From contig CACDUZ010000008.1 in NCBI GenBank assembly GCA_902556105.1, positions 1 through 36,846 on the forward strand: 36,846 nt of DNA. The letters run 5' to 3'. The notes beneath the pieces are model-generated. The model saw nothing but the letters and a program-made list of their open reading frames with translations, had not been told where the DNA came from and made no database searches. Positions 1-9,280 of this stretch are shown here, in pieces. Origin of the DNA: an uncultured SAR86 cluster bacterium. Lineage in GTDB: Bacteria; Pseudomonadota; Gammaproteobacteria; Magnimaribacterales; D2472. The position numbers and the translations under genes were made by a program. The first letter of the stretch is position 1; each line of letters starts with the position of its first letter.

Positions 1-1
1 T

Positions 2-30
2 TTGTTATATATATATAAATATCTTATAAT
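2..30 (+). promoter_or_regulatory. Putative sigma-70 promoter of the cox operon
   Basis: A perfect -10 hexamer TATAAT lies at 25-30. It is preceded by a 17-bp spacer and a -35-like TTGTTA at 2-7 (4 of 6 consensus bases). Transcription would start near 37, giving a leader of about 45 nt before the coxB ATG at 82. It is the only strong promoter-like match upstream of the cytochrome oxidase genes. In such AT-rich DNA chance -10 boxes are common, so the correct spacing is the main support. Confidence 0.5.
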
Positions 31-81
31 GCATCATAAGTATATTTTATTATTACAAGCACACTTAATTTTAGGCGAACA

Positions 82-1230
82 ATGACTTTTAAACTCCTTG
101 AAAATTTAAATAAGAAGATTATTTTTCCATTATTAGTTCTAGCTTCACCCCTTGTTAAAGCAGACTGGTTTGCTTTAAACATGACTAGAGGCATTACAGA
201 TATAAGTAATGAAGTTTTTGAATTACACATGCTTATCTTTTGGATTTGTGTAGTAATCGGTGTTCTTGTTTTTGGAGTAATGTTTTACTCAATGTGGGCA
301 CATACTAAGAAAAAGAATCCAGTGCCTGCAAAATTTCATGAAAATCATAAGCTTGAAATTGCATGGACAATAATACCCTTTCTTATACTTATAGCCATGG
401 CTGTTCCAGCATCTAAGACCCTTGTGAAAATTTATGATGATGAGGCGGGTGATATAAATATTCAAGTTACAGGCTATCAATGGAAGTGGCAGTATAGATA
501 CTTAGAAGATGGAGTAAGTTTTTTTGCAAACCTATCAACTGATCTTGATGAAATTTATAACTTAGTTCCGAAAGGAGAAAATTATTTGCAAGAAGTTGAT
601 GAAATGGTTGTTATACCCGCTGGTAAAAAAGTTAGATTCTTAATAACAGCAAATGATGTTATTCACTCATGGTGGATGCCAGCTTTTGCAATCAAGCAAG
701 ATGCCATACCCGGATTTGTAAATACGGCATGGACTGTTGTGGACCAACCAGGAATTTATAGAGGAAAATGTACAGAGCTATGTGGAAAAAATCATGGTTT
801 TATGCCAATTGTTGTTAAAGTAGTTGAACAAGCTGAATATGACGAATGGGTATTCAATAAAAAACAAGAAGCGATAAAGCTTGCTGAGTTAACAACAAAA
901 GAATGGTCTACTGCCGAACTTAATGAAAGAGGCGAAGGTATTTATGAAGTTAATTGTGTTGCATGTCATCAAACTGAGGGCCAAGGTATAGCTGGTATTT
1001 TTCCTGCGTTGGCTGGAAGCGAAATTGCTCTCAATAATAAAGAAAAACACATTGAGATATTAATGGAAGGTGTTCAAGGAGCAGCTATGAATTCATTTGA
1101 TTACTTGTCCGAAGTTGAATTAGCAGCTGTAATAACATACACAAGACAAGCATGGGGAAATGCTGAGAATGGAGATGGAGAAATAGTTATCCCAAAAGAT
1201 ATCGTAGATTATAAAGAACCAAAAATATAA
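82..1230 (+). CDS. coxB: Cytochrome c oxidase subunit II fused to a C-terminal cytochrome c domain
   Basis: Subunit II of an A-type heme-copper oxidase. It takes electrons from periplasmic donors into the Cu(A) centre and passes them to subunit I. The 382-residue protein has a signal peptide (about 1-27), two membrane helices (about 46-70 and 91-110) and a periplasmic cupredoxin domain. The Cu(A) ligands are all visible: H195, C230, E232, C234, H238 and M241. A linker leads to a cytochrome c domain with a CVACH heme site (C292, C295, H296) and a likely Met ligand at M336. The fused heme domain makes this a caa3-like subunit II, as in Pseudomonas-type cox operons. ATG 82 has only a weak ribosome site, but it precedes the expected signal sequence. 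It is the first gene of the coxB-coxA-ctaG-coxC run. Confidence 0.97.
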   Translation: MTFKLLENLNKKIIFPLLVLASPLVKADWFALNMTRGITDISNEVFELHMLIFWICVVIGVLVFGVMFYSMWAHTKKKNPVPAKFHENHKLEIAWTIIPFLILIAMAVPASKTLVKIYDDEAGDINIQVTGYQWKWQYRYLEDGVSFFANLSTDLDEIYNLVPKGENYLQEVDEMVVIPAGKKVRFLITANDVIHSWWMPAFAIKQDAIPGFVNTAWTVVDQPGIYRGKCTELCGKNHGFMPIVVKVVEQAEYDEWVFNKKQEAIKLAELTTKEWSTAELNERGEGIYEVNCVACHQTEGQGIAGIFPALAGSEIALNNKEKHIEILMEGVQGAAMNSFDYLSEVELAAVITYTRQAWGNAENGDGEIVIPKDIVDYKEPKI

Positions 1231-1245
1231 GATAGGAATTAAATT

Positions 1246-2829
1246 ATGAGTGCAGTAATTGAAAATCATCACGAAGACCATCATCATGGTCCTGCCAAAG
1301 GAATCACGCGTTGGCTTTATACAACTAATCATAAAGATATAGGCACACTTTATTTATGGTTTAGTTTTGCCATGTTCTTAATTGGTGGAGCAATGGCAAT
1401 GGTAATCAGAGCAGAGCTATTTCAGCCTGGCATGCAAATAGTAGAGCCAGAATTTTACAATCAAATGATAACGCTCCACGGACTTATAATGATATTTGGT
1501 GGTGTTATGCCAGCTTTTGTAGGACTGGCAAACTGGCTAGTTCCAATGATGATCGGTGCGCCAGATATGGCACTTCCAAGAATGAATAATTTAAGCTTCT
1601 GGATATTACCTTTTGCATTCTTTATTTTGCTTTCATCTTTATTTATGGAGGGCGGAGCGCCTAATTTTGGGTGGACATTCTATGCCCCTCTTTCTACTAC
1701 ATACGCACCTCCGAGTGTAACCTTTTTCATATTCTCGGTTCATATTATGGGAGCCTCATCAATCATGGGAGCAATTAATGTTGTTGTAACCATTATGAAT
1801 ATGAGAGCACCAGGCGTTGGATTAATGAAGATGCCATTGTTTGTCTGGTCTTGGTTAATTACAGCATATTTGTTAATTGCAGTTATGCCCGTTTTAGCAG
1901 GAGCTGTAACAATGATGCTGATGGATATTCACTTTGGCACAAGTTTCTTTAACGCAGCTGGTGGTGGAGATCCAGTATTATTCCAGCATATTTTTTGGTT
2001 TTTTGGACATCCTGAAGTTTATATAATGATACTTCCAGCTTTTGGTATTGTCTCTCATATCATTGAGACGTTCTCAAGAAAACAACTATTTGGATACTCT
2101 TCAATGGTTTGGGCAATGCTTTCGATCGCAATTTTGTCCTTTGTAGTTTGGGCTCATCATATGTTTACTGTTGGACTGCCATTAGCAGCTGAAATATTTT
2201 TTATGTGGGCAACAATGCTAATCGCCGTTCCAACTGGCGTAAAAGTATTTAACTGGGTCGCAACTATGTTTAGAGGCTCTATTACATTTGAAACTCCTAT
2301 GTTATTTGCTCTAGCTTTTGTAGTCTTATTTACAATTGGCGGGCTATCAGGTCTTATGCTTGCAATAGTACCAGCAGACTTTCAATACCACGATACTTAT
2401 TTTGTTGTTGCACATTTCCATTATGTTTTAGTTCCAGGTGCTATATTTTCTATCATGGCCGCAGTTTACTATTGGATACCTAAATGGACTGGCAATATGT
2501 ATGACGAAAGACTTGGTAAGCTACATTTTTGGCTTTCATTTACAGGAGTAAATGTTACCTTTTTCCCTCAGCATTTTATTGGTCTTGCTGGCATGCCTAG
2601 AAGATATCCTGATTATGCACTCCAATTTGCTGATTGGAATATGGTTTCCAGTGTTGGGGCCTTCTTGTTTGGGTTCTCTCAACTCTTATTCTTATTTATA
2701 GTTCTTAAAACTGTAATGGGAGGTAAAAAAGCAACTGCACAAGTTTGGGAAGGCGCAAAAGGCCTAGAGTGGTCTGTCGCGTCTCCAGCTCCTTATCATA
2801 CCTTTTCTACGCCACCCAAAATTGATTGA
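1246..2829 (+). CDS. coxA: Cytochrome c oxidase subunit I
   Basis: Catalytic, proton-pumping subunit of the aa3/caa3 oxidase: it reduces O2 to water at the heme a3-Cu(B) site. It has 527 residues and about 12 membrane helices. Heme a ligands are H78 and H392, and the heme a3 ligand is H390. Cu(B) is bound by H255 and the pair H304-H305. The cross-linked Tyr is in HPEVY (H255, Y259), and E257 of the same motif places the protein in the A1 class. D107 in GAPDMALP marks the entrance of the D proton channel. The N-terminus has a His-rich stretch (residues 8-14). ATG 1246 is preceded by AGGA at a good distance and follows coxB by 15 bases. Confidence 0.98.
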   Translation: MSAVIENHHEDHHHGPAKGITRWLYTTNHKDIGTLYLWFSFAMFLIGGAMAMVIRAELFQPGMQIVEPEFYNQMITLHGLIMIFGGVMPAFVGLANWLVPMMIGAPDMALPRMNNLSFWILPFAFFILLSSLFMEGGAPNFGWTFYAPLSTTYAPPSVTFFIFSVHIMGASSIMGAINVVVTIMNMRAPGVGLMKMPLFVWSWLITAYLLIAVMPVLAGAVTMMLMDIHFGTSFFNAAGGGDPVLFQHIFWFFGHPEVYIMILPAFGIVSHIIETFSRKQLFGYSSMVWAMLSIAILSFVVWAHHMFTVGLPLAAEIFFMWATMLIAVPTGVKVFNWVATMFRGSITFETPMLFALAFVVLFTIGGLSGLMLAIVPADFQYHDTYFVVAHFHYVLVPGAIFSIMAAVYYWIPKWTGNMYDERLGKLHFWLSFTGVNVTFFPQHFIGLAGMPRRYPDYALQFADWNMVSSVGAFLFGFSQLLFLFIVLKTVMGGKKATAQVWEGAKGLEWSVASPAPYHTFSTPPKID

Positions 2830-3386
2830 TGAATAAGGGATCAAAAAAGACATTAACGAAACTCATTATTGCAGTTCCGCTAATGTTTGCATTTGGTTTT
2901 GCGCTTGTCCCTTTATATGATGTTTTTTGCGAAGTAACTGGTCTAAATGGAAAAGTTTTTCAGTCGGAATACTCAGAGAGCCTTATAATTGATGATGGTA
3001 GATCAATATCCCTTCAGTTTATTTCAACAAATAATGAAAATATGCCATGGACCTTTCAGCCCTCTAAAGAAGTTATGAAAATTGAAACAGGTAAATATCA
3101 CACAGCAACATTCTTTGTAAAAAATACTACTAATAAAAAAATGGTGGCACAGGCTGTGCCAAGCGTTGCTCCTTCAAATGCTGCAGCGCATCTAAAGAAA
3201 TTAGAATGCTTCTGTTTTGAGCAACAAGAGTTATTGCCTGGAGAAGAAGCTACGTTACCTGTAAAGCTATTGGTATCAAATGAGCTTCCATCGAATATTA
3301 AAAATATAATTTTGTCATATACAATTTTTGATATCACTGATTATAACGATGAGTCTCTAGCTCATCATGAAACGGGAATGGAGTAA
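2829..3386 (+). CDS. ctaG: Cytochrome c oxidase assembly protein CtaG (Cox11 family)
   Basis: Membrane-anchored copper chaperone that inserts Cu(B) into subunit I. The protein is 185 residues when started at ATG 2829, which overlaps the coxA stop by one base (TGATG). A TTG three bases upstream is also possible but less likely. It has one N-terminal membrane helix (about 11-29), a conserved cysteine just after it in the YDVFCEVTG segment, and the Cox11 copper-binding pair C127/C129 in ECFCFEQQ. The rest is the periplasmic immunoglobulin-like domain. Its place between coxA and coxC is the usual one in proteobacteria. All expected features of the family are intact. Confidence 0.95.
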   Translation: MNKGSKKTLTKLIIAVPLMFAFGFALVPLYDVFCEVTGLNGKVFQSEYSESLIIDDGRSISLQFISTNNENMPWTFQPSKEVMKIETGKYHTATFFVKNTTNKKMVAQAVPSVAPSNAAAHLKKLECFCFEQQELLPGEEATLPVKLLVSNELPSNIKNIILSYTIFDITDYNDESLAHHETGME

Positions 3387-3390
3387 AAAA

Positions 3391-4305
3391 ATGAGTGGTG
3401 GAAGTTATTATGTTCCAGATCAAAGCAGATTTCCTATCTTTATGGCATTTTCTTTGTTTCTCCTTGTTATGGGAGCTTCCAGCACAATCAATAATTTAGA
3501 TGATCCTTCCAGCAACGCAGTTTATATTCTTTATGCTGGATTTGGATGCTTATTCTTAACATTATTTTTTTGGTTTAGACAGGTAATAAAAGAGCATCTC
3601 GCCGGATTAGATTCCAATCAACTTAAACAGTCATACGTATATGGGATGGCTTGGTTTATTTTTTCTGAGGTAATGTTTTTTGCTGCATTTTTTGGAGCAT
3701 TATTTTATGTAAGAACTCTTTCAGTCCCATGGTTAGCAGGAGAGGGCGAAAAAGGAATCGGAATTGCAGCGATAGAATTATGGCAGGGTTTTGAATCGAC
3801 ATGGCCAGTTATTGTTACGCCTGATCAAGGAGACGGATACGTCCTTGCTGAGAAGAGCATGGCTTGGCCTGGTTGGGATCATGCATTAAAGTGGTTGCCG
3901 CTTTGGAACACAATAGTTTTATTGAGCTCAAGTGTCACAGTTCATTTTGCTCATTTGGGTCTCAAGAATGGCGATAGAAAAAAATTCAACAGGTTTTTAG
4001 GAATAACGGTTACTCTTGCTTTGATTTTTGTAGGCTTGCAGGCAGCTGAATATTATGAAGCATATGCTCACTACGGACTAACTTTGAATTCTGGTATTTA
4101 TGGATCAACCTTCTTTATGCTAACTGGCTTTCATGGATTTCATGTAATGATGGGCGGTATTATGCTGGCAATTATGCTAGCAAGGTCAGTTTTTGCTGGG
4201 CACTTTGAAGATCATGACCATTTTGGATTTGAGGCAGCCTCTTGGTATTGGCACTTTGTAGATGTTGTCTGGGTAATGTTGTTCTTGTTTGTTTATATAC
4301 TTTAA
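3391..4305 (+). CDS. coxC: Cytochrome c oxidase subunit III
   Basis: Third core subunit, an integral membrane protein that stabilises proton uptake by subunit I. The protein has about 304 residues and seven predicted membrane helices. Typical segments include FFGALFYVRTLS, the NTIVLLSSS helix, AAEYYEA, and the closing GFHGFHVMMGG and WYWHFVDVVWVMLF motifs. I place the start at ATG 3391 because it gives the usual short N-terminus and has GGAG about seven bases upstream. An earlier ATG at 3367 lies inside ctaG and adds only eight residues. The stop abuts the stop of the opposite-strand DUF2909 gene with no base between them. Confidence 0.96.
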   Translation: MSGGSYYVPDQSRFPIFMAFSLFLLVMGASSTINNLDDPSSNAVYILYAGFGCLFLTLFFWFRQVIKEHLAGLDSNQLKQSYVYGMAWFIFSEVMFFAAFFGALFYVRTLSVPWLAGEGEKGIGIAAIELWQGFESTWPVIVTPDQGDGYVLAEKSMAWPGWDHALKWLPLWNTIVLLSSSVTVHFAHLGLKNGDRKKFNRFLGITVTLALIFVGLQAAEYYEAYAHYGLTLNSGIYGSTFFMLTGFHGFHVMMGGIMLAIMLARSVFAGHFEDHDHFGFEAASWYWHFVDVVWVMLFLFVYIL

Positions 4306-4524
4306 TTAAGAGCCATCCCAAGGAACACTATTTCCGAGCTCACCAGTATAAAGACCAATCGCAACTAATGTTATCAATAGAGCAGCTAAGAATACTCTTA
4401 GACCAAGCAAATAAACTGTTCTTTTTCTTCCTGTTTCGCCTTTATCAACCAGCAAAAAGAATAGACCGCCGGCTAGAGATAAAAGTAAAAGAGCTAGAAC
4501 AATATAAATTAGAGTTGTAATCAT
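4306..4524 (-). CDS. DUF2909 family twin-helix membrane protein
   Basis: A 72-residue protein with two hydrophobic segments (about 3-26 and 36-60) joined by a charged turn rich in Lys/Arg, ending in a polar tail. This matches the small DUF2909 (twin transmembrane) family that sits opposite the cox genes in many gammaproteobacteria. Its exact job is unknown; association with oxidase assembly is inferred from location only. It converges with coxC with zero spacing and diverges from surf1 with 34 bases between start codons. A longer opposite-strand reading frame through the same DNA looks non-coding. Confidence 0.8.
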   Translation of the reverse strand: MITTLIYIVLALLLLSLAGGLFFLLVDKGETGRKRTVYLLGLRVFLAALLITLVAIGLYTGELGNSVPWDGS

Positions 4525-4558
4525 AATAAAATTTTAAAGCATATATACTTTAATAGAT

Positions 4559-5260
4559 ATGAAAAAAAATAAATTTAACCCAGGAAAAAGAATAACAATA
4601 TTTTTTGTATTTTTCGCCTTTCTATTTTTCTCTTTAGGTCTTTGGCAAATCGAAAGAGGCCAAGCTAAAACAAATTTATTGGATGATTTTGAAAAAAAAA
4701 TATTAGAAAAGCCCTCTTACATAAATCAGAAATCTCAAAAATGGGATAGGGTTTATGTGGAAGGTAAATGGGATAGCTCGAAACAAATATTAATAGATAA
4801 TGTCATAAGAAGAGGCATTGCAGGATATAAAGTTTTAACTCCATTAAGAATGAAGGAAACTGATCAACTCATTCTTGTTGACAGAGGATGGATTAAGCAA
4901 AATACATTCAGAGATCAACTTCCTGATATCAAATTGATACAGATTGACGAGGTTGTAAGTGGCATATTAGAAATACCAGAACTTGGATTAGTTTTGTCAG
5001 ATGATCTAGTTTCAAAAGAATGGCCTAAGATTTCGCAGACTAAAAATCTTGGTGTGATAAAAAATGAATATGATGAAAATATTTTTCCTATGATCTTATT
5101 AGCGGATCCAACTCTCAAAAACAGTTTAGAATATATTAAAATTACACCAACAAACATGACACCAATTAAGCATTATGGATATTCAGCACAATGGTTTTTA
5201 ATGTTTATAGTCTTGTGTTTCATGTACGTTTGGTATGGATATAAAAGAAATGCGAAGTAA
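4559..5260 (+). CDS. SURF1 family cytochrome oxidase biogenesis protein
   Basis: Assembly factor of heme-copper oxidases, thought to help deliver or retain heme a during maturation of subunit I. The 233-residue protein has the family layout: one membrane helix at each end (about 13-30 and 212-229) around a periplasmic domain. Recognisable SURF1 signatures are FFSLGLWQIERGQAK near the N-terminus, VLVDRGWI-like LILVDRGWI in the middle, and KHYGYSAQWFLMF before the last helix. No clear ribosome site precedes ATG 4559. Its end overlaps the next gene. Confidence 0.93.
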   Translation: MKKNKFNPGKRITIFFVFFAFLFFSLGLWQIERGQAKTNLLDDFEKKILEKPSYINQKSQKWDRVYVEGKWDSSKQILIDNVIRRGIAGYKVLTPLRMKETDQLILVDRGWIKQNTFRDQLPDIKLIQIDEVVSGILEIPELGLVLSDDLVSKEWPKISQTKNLGVIKNEYDENIFPMILLADPTLKNSLEYIKITPTNMTPIKHYGYSAQWFLMFIVLCFMYVWYGYKRNAK

Positions 5261-5801
5261 AATTTTTCTTGCTGCAATATTATTAACGCCAATTTTGGTG
5301 GTTACCTTTTCATCTCTATATTTTGTAATGGGTAAGTCTCCAGAAGGAACAAAAAATAATGGAGTTTTTTTTAAAAGTTATTTTAACTTTAATCAATTTA
5401 AGAATAAGAATGGCACTCAAGATCTATTAAATTTTGATGACGGGAAGTGGGTGCTGTCTGTTTATGTCACTGATATAGATGCAAGCAGTGAATCTATATA
5501 CTTAACAAGACAATTAAATATAGCCTTGAACAGAGACATAAATAAGCTAAAGCGAGTTTTATTTTATTCAAATAAACTTCTTGAAGATGATCTTAAAGTT
5601 ATACAGTCTCAATATCCAAGAGTTAATATAATTGAAGACAAGAACGGAGTTTTACTAAATGTTTTACAAAGAAATTCTAGCATTAATCTAAATGTCGAAA
5701 ATCCTATCTTTGTAATTGATCCATATGGTAGAGCGGTAATGTATTTTGAACCAGGAACAGACCCAAAATTAATTTTAAAAGATCTTAAGGTGTTAATTTA
5801 A
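5250..5801 (+). CDS. Cytochrome oxidase-associated, membrane-anchored thioredoxin-like protein without cysteines
   Basis: A 183-residue protein with one N-terminal membrane helix (about 5-26) and a periplasmic domain. The segments KWVLSVYVTD, IYLTRQLNIAL and IFVIDPYGRAVMYFEPG give the strand-helix-strand pattern of a thioredoxin/SCO-like fold. Proteins of this kind lie between surf1 and ctaA in many gammaproteobacterial cox clusters. From memory, several homologues carry a CxxxC-type pair just before the LTRQ helix; this copy has no cysteine at all. The start at 5250 puts the helix at the N-terminus; an in-frame ATG at 5235 is the alternative. The gene overlaps surf1 and touches ctaA (TAATG). 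Function is unknown; a structural role in oxidase assembly is a guess. Confidence 0.75.
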   Translation: MRSKIFLAAILLTPILVVTFSSLYFVMGKSPEGTKNNGVFFKSYFNFNQFKNKNGTQDLLNFDDGKWVLSVYVTDIDASSESIYLTRQLNIALNRDINKLKRVLFYSNKLLEDDLKVIQSQYPRVNIIEDKNGVLLNVLQRNSSINLNVENPIFVIDPYGRAVMYFEPGTDPKLILKDLKVLI

Positions 5802-6775
5802 TGAATAATATTAGAAATCTATCATTTATAGGAATTTGCATGGCATTTGTAGTCATCGCACTAGGAGCATGGACAAGGCTTGTCGATGCTGGTTTGGGGT
5901 GCCCTGATTGGCCAGGATGCTACGGATTTATTGTTTTTCCTACGAATGAAGCAGAAATTGCTCTCGCTGAAAGCAGATACCCTATGTTTCCTTATGATAT
6001 AAACAAAGCAATACCAGAGGTTGTTCATAGATACTTTGCGGCAGCCTTAGGTTTGTTAGCGATCTTTTTAGTCTATCTATCTTTTAAGAGCACAAATGAT
6101 AAAGCGATAAGAGGCTGGGCATCATTTCTTCTAGTTTTTATATGTTGCCAAGGGCTATTTGGGTATCTAACAGTGAGCTTAAAATTACTACCCATCATAG
6201 TGACAGCCCATCTTTTTGGTGGCTTTACAACACTAACACTTTTTTACTTTATTTATTTAAAATCACGCAACTTTCAAATATTTAATCAAATTAATATATC
6301 TAATTTGAGAGTTATTGCAGGAATTGCATTTGTAGTATTAATTTTTCAAATCTTTCTTGGGGTTTGGACCAGCACTAATTATGCTTCACTTGCATGTGCT
6401 GATTTTCCAACATGTCAAGGAAGTTATTTGCCAGATATGGACTTTAGAAGTGGCTTTAACTTAAATCAGGAAGTGGGGCCAAACTATCTATATGGCTTAC
6501 TTGATAATCCAGCAAGAGTTGCTATCCATTACTCGCATAGGATTTCAGCCCTTTTAGTTACATTAATATTTTTAGTATTAATGTCTAGATTATGGTTTTC
6601 AGATGCTGCACCTTTGGCTTCAACTTTAGGAATGTTATTGTTAACTCAAATAACACTTGGAATCATTAATGTGGTTTATGTCTTACCACTTTACGTTGCT
6701 ATAGCGCACAATCTGGTTGCAGCATGCTTACTTTTAGCGACCTTCACGGTAAACTATCTTGCCTGGAAAAAATGA
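5801..6775 (+). CDS. ctaA: Heme A synthase (COX15/CtaA family)
   Basis: Oxidises the C8 methyl group of heme O to a formyl group, giving the heme A needed by subunit I. The 324-residue protein has eight predicted membrane helices as two four-helix halves. Conserved His residues expected to bind heme are visible in PEVVHRYF, VTAHLFGG, IHYSHRIS and IAHNLVAA. Cysteine pairs occur in the periplasmic loops of both halves: GCPDWPGCYG near the N-terminus and CADFPTCQG in the middle. The start codon shares one base with the stop of the preceding gene, and the end overlaps ctaB by four bases (ATGA), so translation is probably coupled. Confidence 0.95.
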   Translation: MNNIRNLSFIGICMAFVVIALGAWTRLVDAGLGCPDWPGCYGFIVFPTNEAEIALAESRYPMFPYDINKAIPEVVHRYFAAALGLLAIFLVYLSFKSTNDKAIRGWASFLLVFICCQGLFGYLTVSLKLLPIIVTAHLFGGFTTLTLFYFIYLKSRNFQIFNQINISNLRVIAGIAFVVLIFQIFLGVWTSTNYASLACADFPTCQGSYLPDMDFRSGFNLNQEVGPNYLYGLLDNPARVAIHYSHRISALLVTLIFLVLMSRLWFSDAAPLASTLGMLLLTQITLGIINVVYVLPLYVAIAHNLVAACLLLATFTVNYLAWKK

Positions 6776-7638
6776 CACTCCTTAAAAGTTACTATCATTT
6801 GTGTAAACCTAATGTAGTTTATATGATGTTGATATGTGCTTTTGTGGGCATGCTTCTAGCCGAACAAACAGTGACGTCCTATGGCTACTTATTTATATCT
6901 CTTACTGGTATAGCTTTATGCTCTGCATCTGCGGCAGCAATCAATCAGGTAGTAGATCGTAAAACAGATGCATCAATGACAAGAACTGATCAAAGGCCTC
7001 TTCCTCAAGGTGAATTATCTGCAAAGCATGCATCAATATTTGCTTTAGTTATAGGAGTTTTTGGAGCTCTTATTTTATACTTTTATGTAAATACATTAAC
7101 AATGACTCTCACAATTGCATCCTTGATAGGCTATGCATTTATTTATACTATCTACCTTAAGCGAGCAACTCCTCAGAATATCGTAATTGGTGGATTAGCT
7201 GGCGCAGCCCCACCTCTTTTGGGATGGGCATCAGTTTCAAACACCATAGACCCGTACGCATTATTATTGGTTTTAATTATCTTTGTTTGGACTCCTCCGC
7301 ATTTTTGGGCACTCGCAATATATAGAAAAGACGAATATGCAAAAGAATCAATACCTATGTTGCCTGTAACTCATGGAGTTGTATTTACAAAACTGCAAAT
7401 AGTTCTTTATACAATTATTTTATTCATTGTGAGCATACTCCCATATGTTGTTTTAATGTCTGGAATGATTTACCTAGTTTCAGCAGTTTTATTGAGCTCT
7501 GCATTTTTATATTACTCTATAAAACTTTATTACAGCTCAGATGACAAAGATGCTATGAGAACATTTCAATTTTCTATATATTACATCTTCTTAATTTTTC
7601 TAGCTTTGCTATTAGATCATTTTATAATCTTAAGTTAA
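6772..7638 (+). CDS. ctaB: Protoheme IX farnesyltransferase (heme O synthase)
   Basis: UbiA-family prenyltransferase that adds a farnesyl group to heme B to make heme O, the substrate of CtaA. It has 288 residues from ATG 6772, the ATGA overlap with ctaA. The first prenyl-diphosphate motif is NQVVDRKTD (NxxxDxxxD), followed by the family's TRTDQRPLP. The second Asp-rich site is YRKDEYAKESIPMLPV. About nine membrane helices are predicted. A frame-compatible ATG at 6724 lies deep in ctaA and would add an unlikely polar extension. The gene is joined to the SCO gene by a one-base overlap. Confidence 0.96.
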   Translation: MTLLKSYYHLCKPNVVYMMLICAFVGMLLAEQTVTSYGYLFISLTGIALCSASAAAINQVVDRKTDASMTRTDQRPLPQGELSAKHASIFALVIGVFGALILYFYVNTLTMTLTIASLIGYAFIYTIYLKRATPQNIVIGGLAGAAPPLLGWASVSNTIDPYALLLVLIIFVWTPPHFWALAIYRKDEYAKESIPMLPVTHGVVFTKLQIVLYTIILFIVSILPYVVLMSGMIYLVSAVLLSSAFLYYSIKLYYSSDDKDAMRTFQFSIYYIFLIFLALLLDHFIILS

Positions 7639-8270
7639 TGACCATAAAGAAAAATATATTAATAATAGCTATATTCATTCTTGCTGTTTTGGCTCTTTTT
7701 ATAAATAAGTTAACCACTCCAAGAGTCCTGAGCACAAACGAGTTATTGATTAATGGACTTTATTTATTTGAAAGTCCTAAGCAAATATCAGATTTTACTT
7801 TCCTATCAGCTAATGACATTGAATTTACTAAGTCGGATCTTATTGGCAAATGGACATTAATGTATTTCGGTTTTACAAGGTGCCCTGATGAGTGCCCAAC
7901 GACTATGTATCAGATCTCAAAGCTACTAAAGGTTCTTAGAGAAAAAGAATTCCCATTAGATAACAAACAATGGGTTTTAGTTTCCATTGATCCTGAAAGG
8001 GATTCGCCAACCGATATTGATAAATATGCAAAAGGTTTTGACAAAGATTTTATTGGAGTTTCAAATGTTAGGCCAATGCTTTTAAGTTTAGCAACTCAAC
8101 TCTCAGTCAATAATGTTATGCCAGGTGAAAATCCAAACGATCATTCACATTTAGACAATCATCTAAACAATATAATTTTACTTAATCCCGCTGGAGAGTT
8201 TGTAGGCATATTTAGACCTCCTTTTGATATTTCCAGACTATCTTTGACCTACCAATCAGTAACTCAATAA
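7638..8270 (+). CDS. SCO1/SenC family copper chaperone
   Basis: Membrane-anchored thioredoxin-fold protein that helps build the Cu(A) centre of subunit II, as a copper donor, thiol reductant or both. It is 210 residues long with an N-terminal anchor (about 5-24). The copper-binding CxxxC is in FTRCPDECPTT (C82, C86), and the distal His ligand is probably H175 in LDNHLNNI. The IDPERDSP segment is also typical. It is the last gene of the oxidase cluster. Its stop codon directly abuts the stop of the opposite-strand oxidoreductase gene. Confidence 0.95.
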   Translation: MTIKKNILIIAIFILAVLALFINKLTTPRVLSTNELLINGLYLFESPKQISDFTFLSANDIEFTKSDLIGKWTLMYFGFTRCPDECPTTMYQISKLLKVLREKEFPLDNKQWVLVSIDPERDSPTDIDKYAKGFDKDFIGVSNVRPMLLSLATQLSVNNVMPGENPNDHSHLDNHLNNIILLNPAGEFVGIFRPPFDISRLSLTYQSVTQ

Positions 8271-9269
8271 TCAGATTTTAATTATTACCTTACCCTTTGC
8301 TTTTCTATCCTTTAAGTGAGCTATTGCCTTAGCTCCATCATCTAAAGAGAAAGAGTCAGAAACCTCTGGATTAATTTTTCCATCTGAATGTAGTTGAAAA
8401 AGCTCTTCAAAATTTTTTTTATTTTCTTCTGGATACATTCCAACCCATGCCCCCCAAAAGACTCCAACAATTTTCATACCCTTTAGTAATGCAAGATTAA
8501 TAGGTATTTTAGGAATTTCTCCTGCAGCAAATCCTATAACTAAGTATCTTCCATCCCATGCAGTTGCTCTTATGCAAGGCTCAGAATAGTCATCACCAAC
8601 CGGATCATAAACAACATTTGCACCCATGCCCCCAGTTAACTCTTTTATTTTTGAGGAGAGTTCTTTTTGCTGATCTCTATCAAGCTTGCCAGAAGGGTAT
8701 ATGAAGCCTTCATCGGCTCCATGTTGTATGCATAAGTCAACTTTTTCTTGAGTTGATGCTGCTGCTATAACTTTTGCACCCATTGATTTACCAAGCTCAA
8801 CTGTGGCGAGCCCAACACCTCCTGCAGCTCCTAAAACAAGCAAGGTTTCCCCCTCTTTTAATTCAGCTCTTTGTTTTAGTGCATATAAAGAAGTTCCATA
8901 GGTCATTGGAAGAGCGGCAGCAGTTTCAAAACCCATGGCCTCAGGAATTTTTACAACAGAGCTTTTATGAGCAACAATTTTTTCAGCAAAAGCTCCCAGG
9001 CCAGTCATTGCAAAGACTCTATCACCAACATTGATATTTTCAACCCCTTCACCAACTTCTGAAACTATTCCAGCAGACTCTCCTCCAGGTGAGAATGGAA
9101 GCTCTGGCTGAAATTGATATAAACCTTGTATCATCAGTACATCTGGAAAATTAACACTAGCAGCCTTATTATCTATTAGCACGTGATCTGGCATAACCGT
9201 TGGATTGGCTACCTCATTAATTTGTAATTTATCTGGCATCCCCAGCTCAACACATTGCAAAGCTTTCAT
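8271..9269 (-). CDS. NADPH:quinone oxidoreductase-like protein (MDR superfamily)
   Basis: Medium-chain dehydrogenase/reductase of the zinc-free quinone oxidoreductase type, 332 residues. The N-terminal GroES-like domain contains SVNFPDVLMIQG and the PGGESAGIVSEVG turn. The Rossmann domain carries the nucleotide loop LGAAGGVGLATVELGK, and the stretch KVIAAASTQEK favours NADPH. The structural and catalytic zinc cysteines of classical alcohol dehydrogenases are absent. The true substrate cannot be told from sequence; quinones, enones or acyl compounds are all possible in this family. It is the last gene of the pckA-gshA run, 11 bases after gshA. Confidence 0.88.
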   Translation of the reverse strand: MKALQCVELGMPDKLQINEVANPTVMPDHVLIDNKAASVNFPDVLMIQGLYQFQPELPFSPGGESAGIVSEVGEGVENINVGDRVFAMTGLGAFAEKIVAHKSSVVKIPEAMGFETAAALPMTYGTSLYALKQRAELKEGETLLVLGAAGGVGLATVELGKSMGAKVIAAASTQEKVDLCIQHGADEGFIYPSGKLDRDQQKELSSKIKELTGGMGANVVYDPVGDDYSEPCIRATAWDGRYLVIGFAAGEIPKIPINLALLKGMKIVGVFWGAWVGMYPEENKKNFEELFQLHSDGKINPEVSDSFSLDDGAKAIAHLKDRKAKGKVIIKI

Positions 9270-9280
9270 AATATTCCCTC

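Noticed and set aside
4242..4520. Plus-strand frame of 92 codons running from coxC across the DUF2909 gene
   Set aside because: It overlaps coxC out of frame and lies antisense to a two-helix protein with a recognisable family layout. Its translation is a low-complexity Lys/Phe-rich shadow with no start signal.
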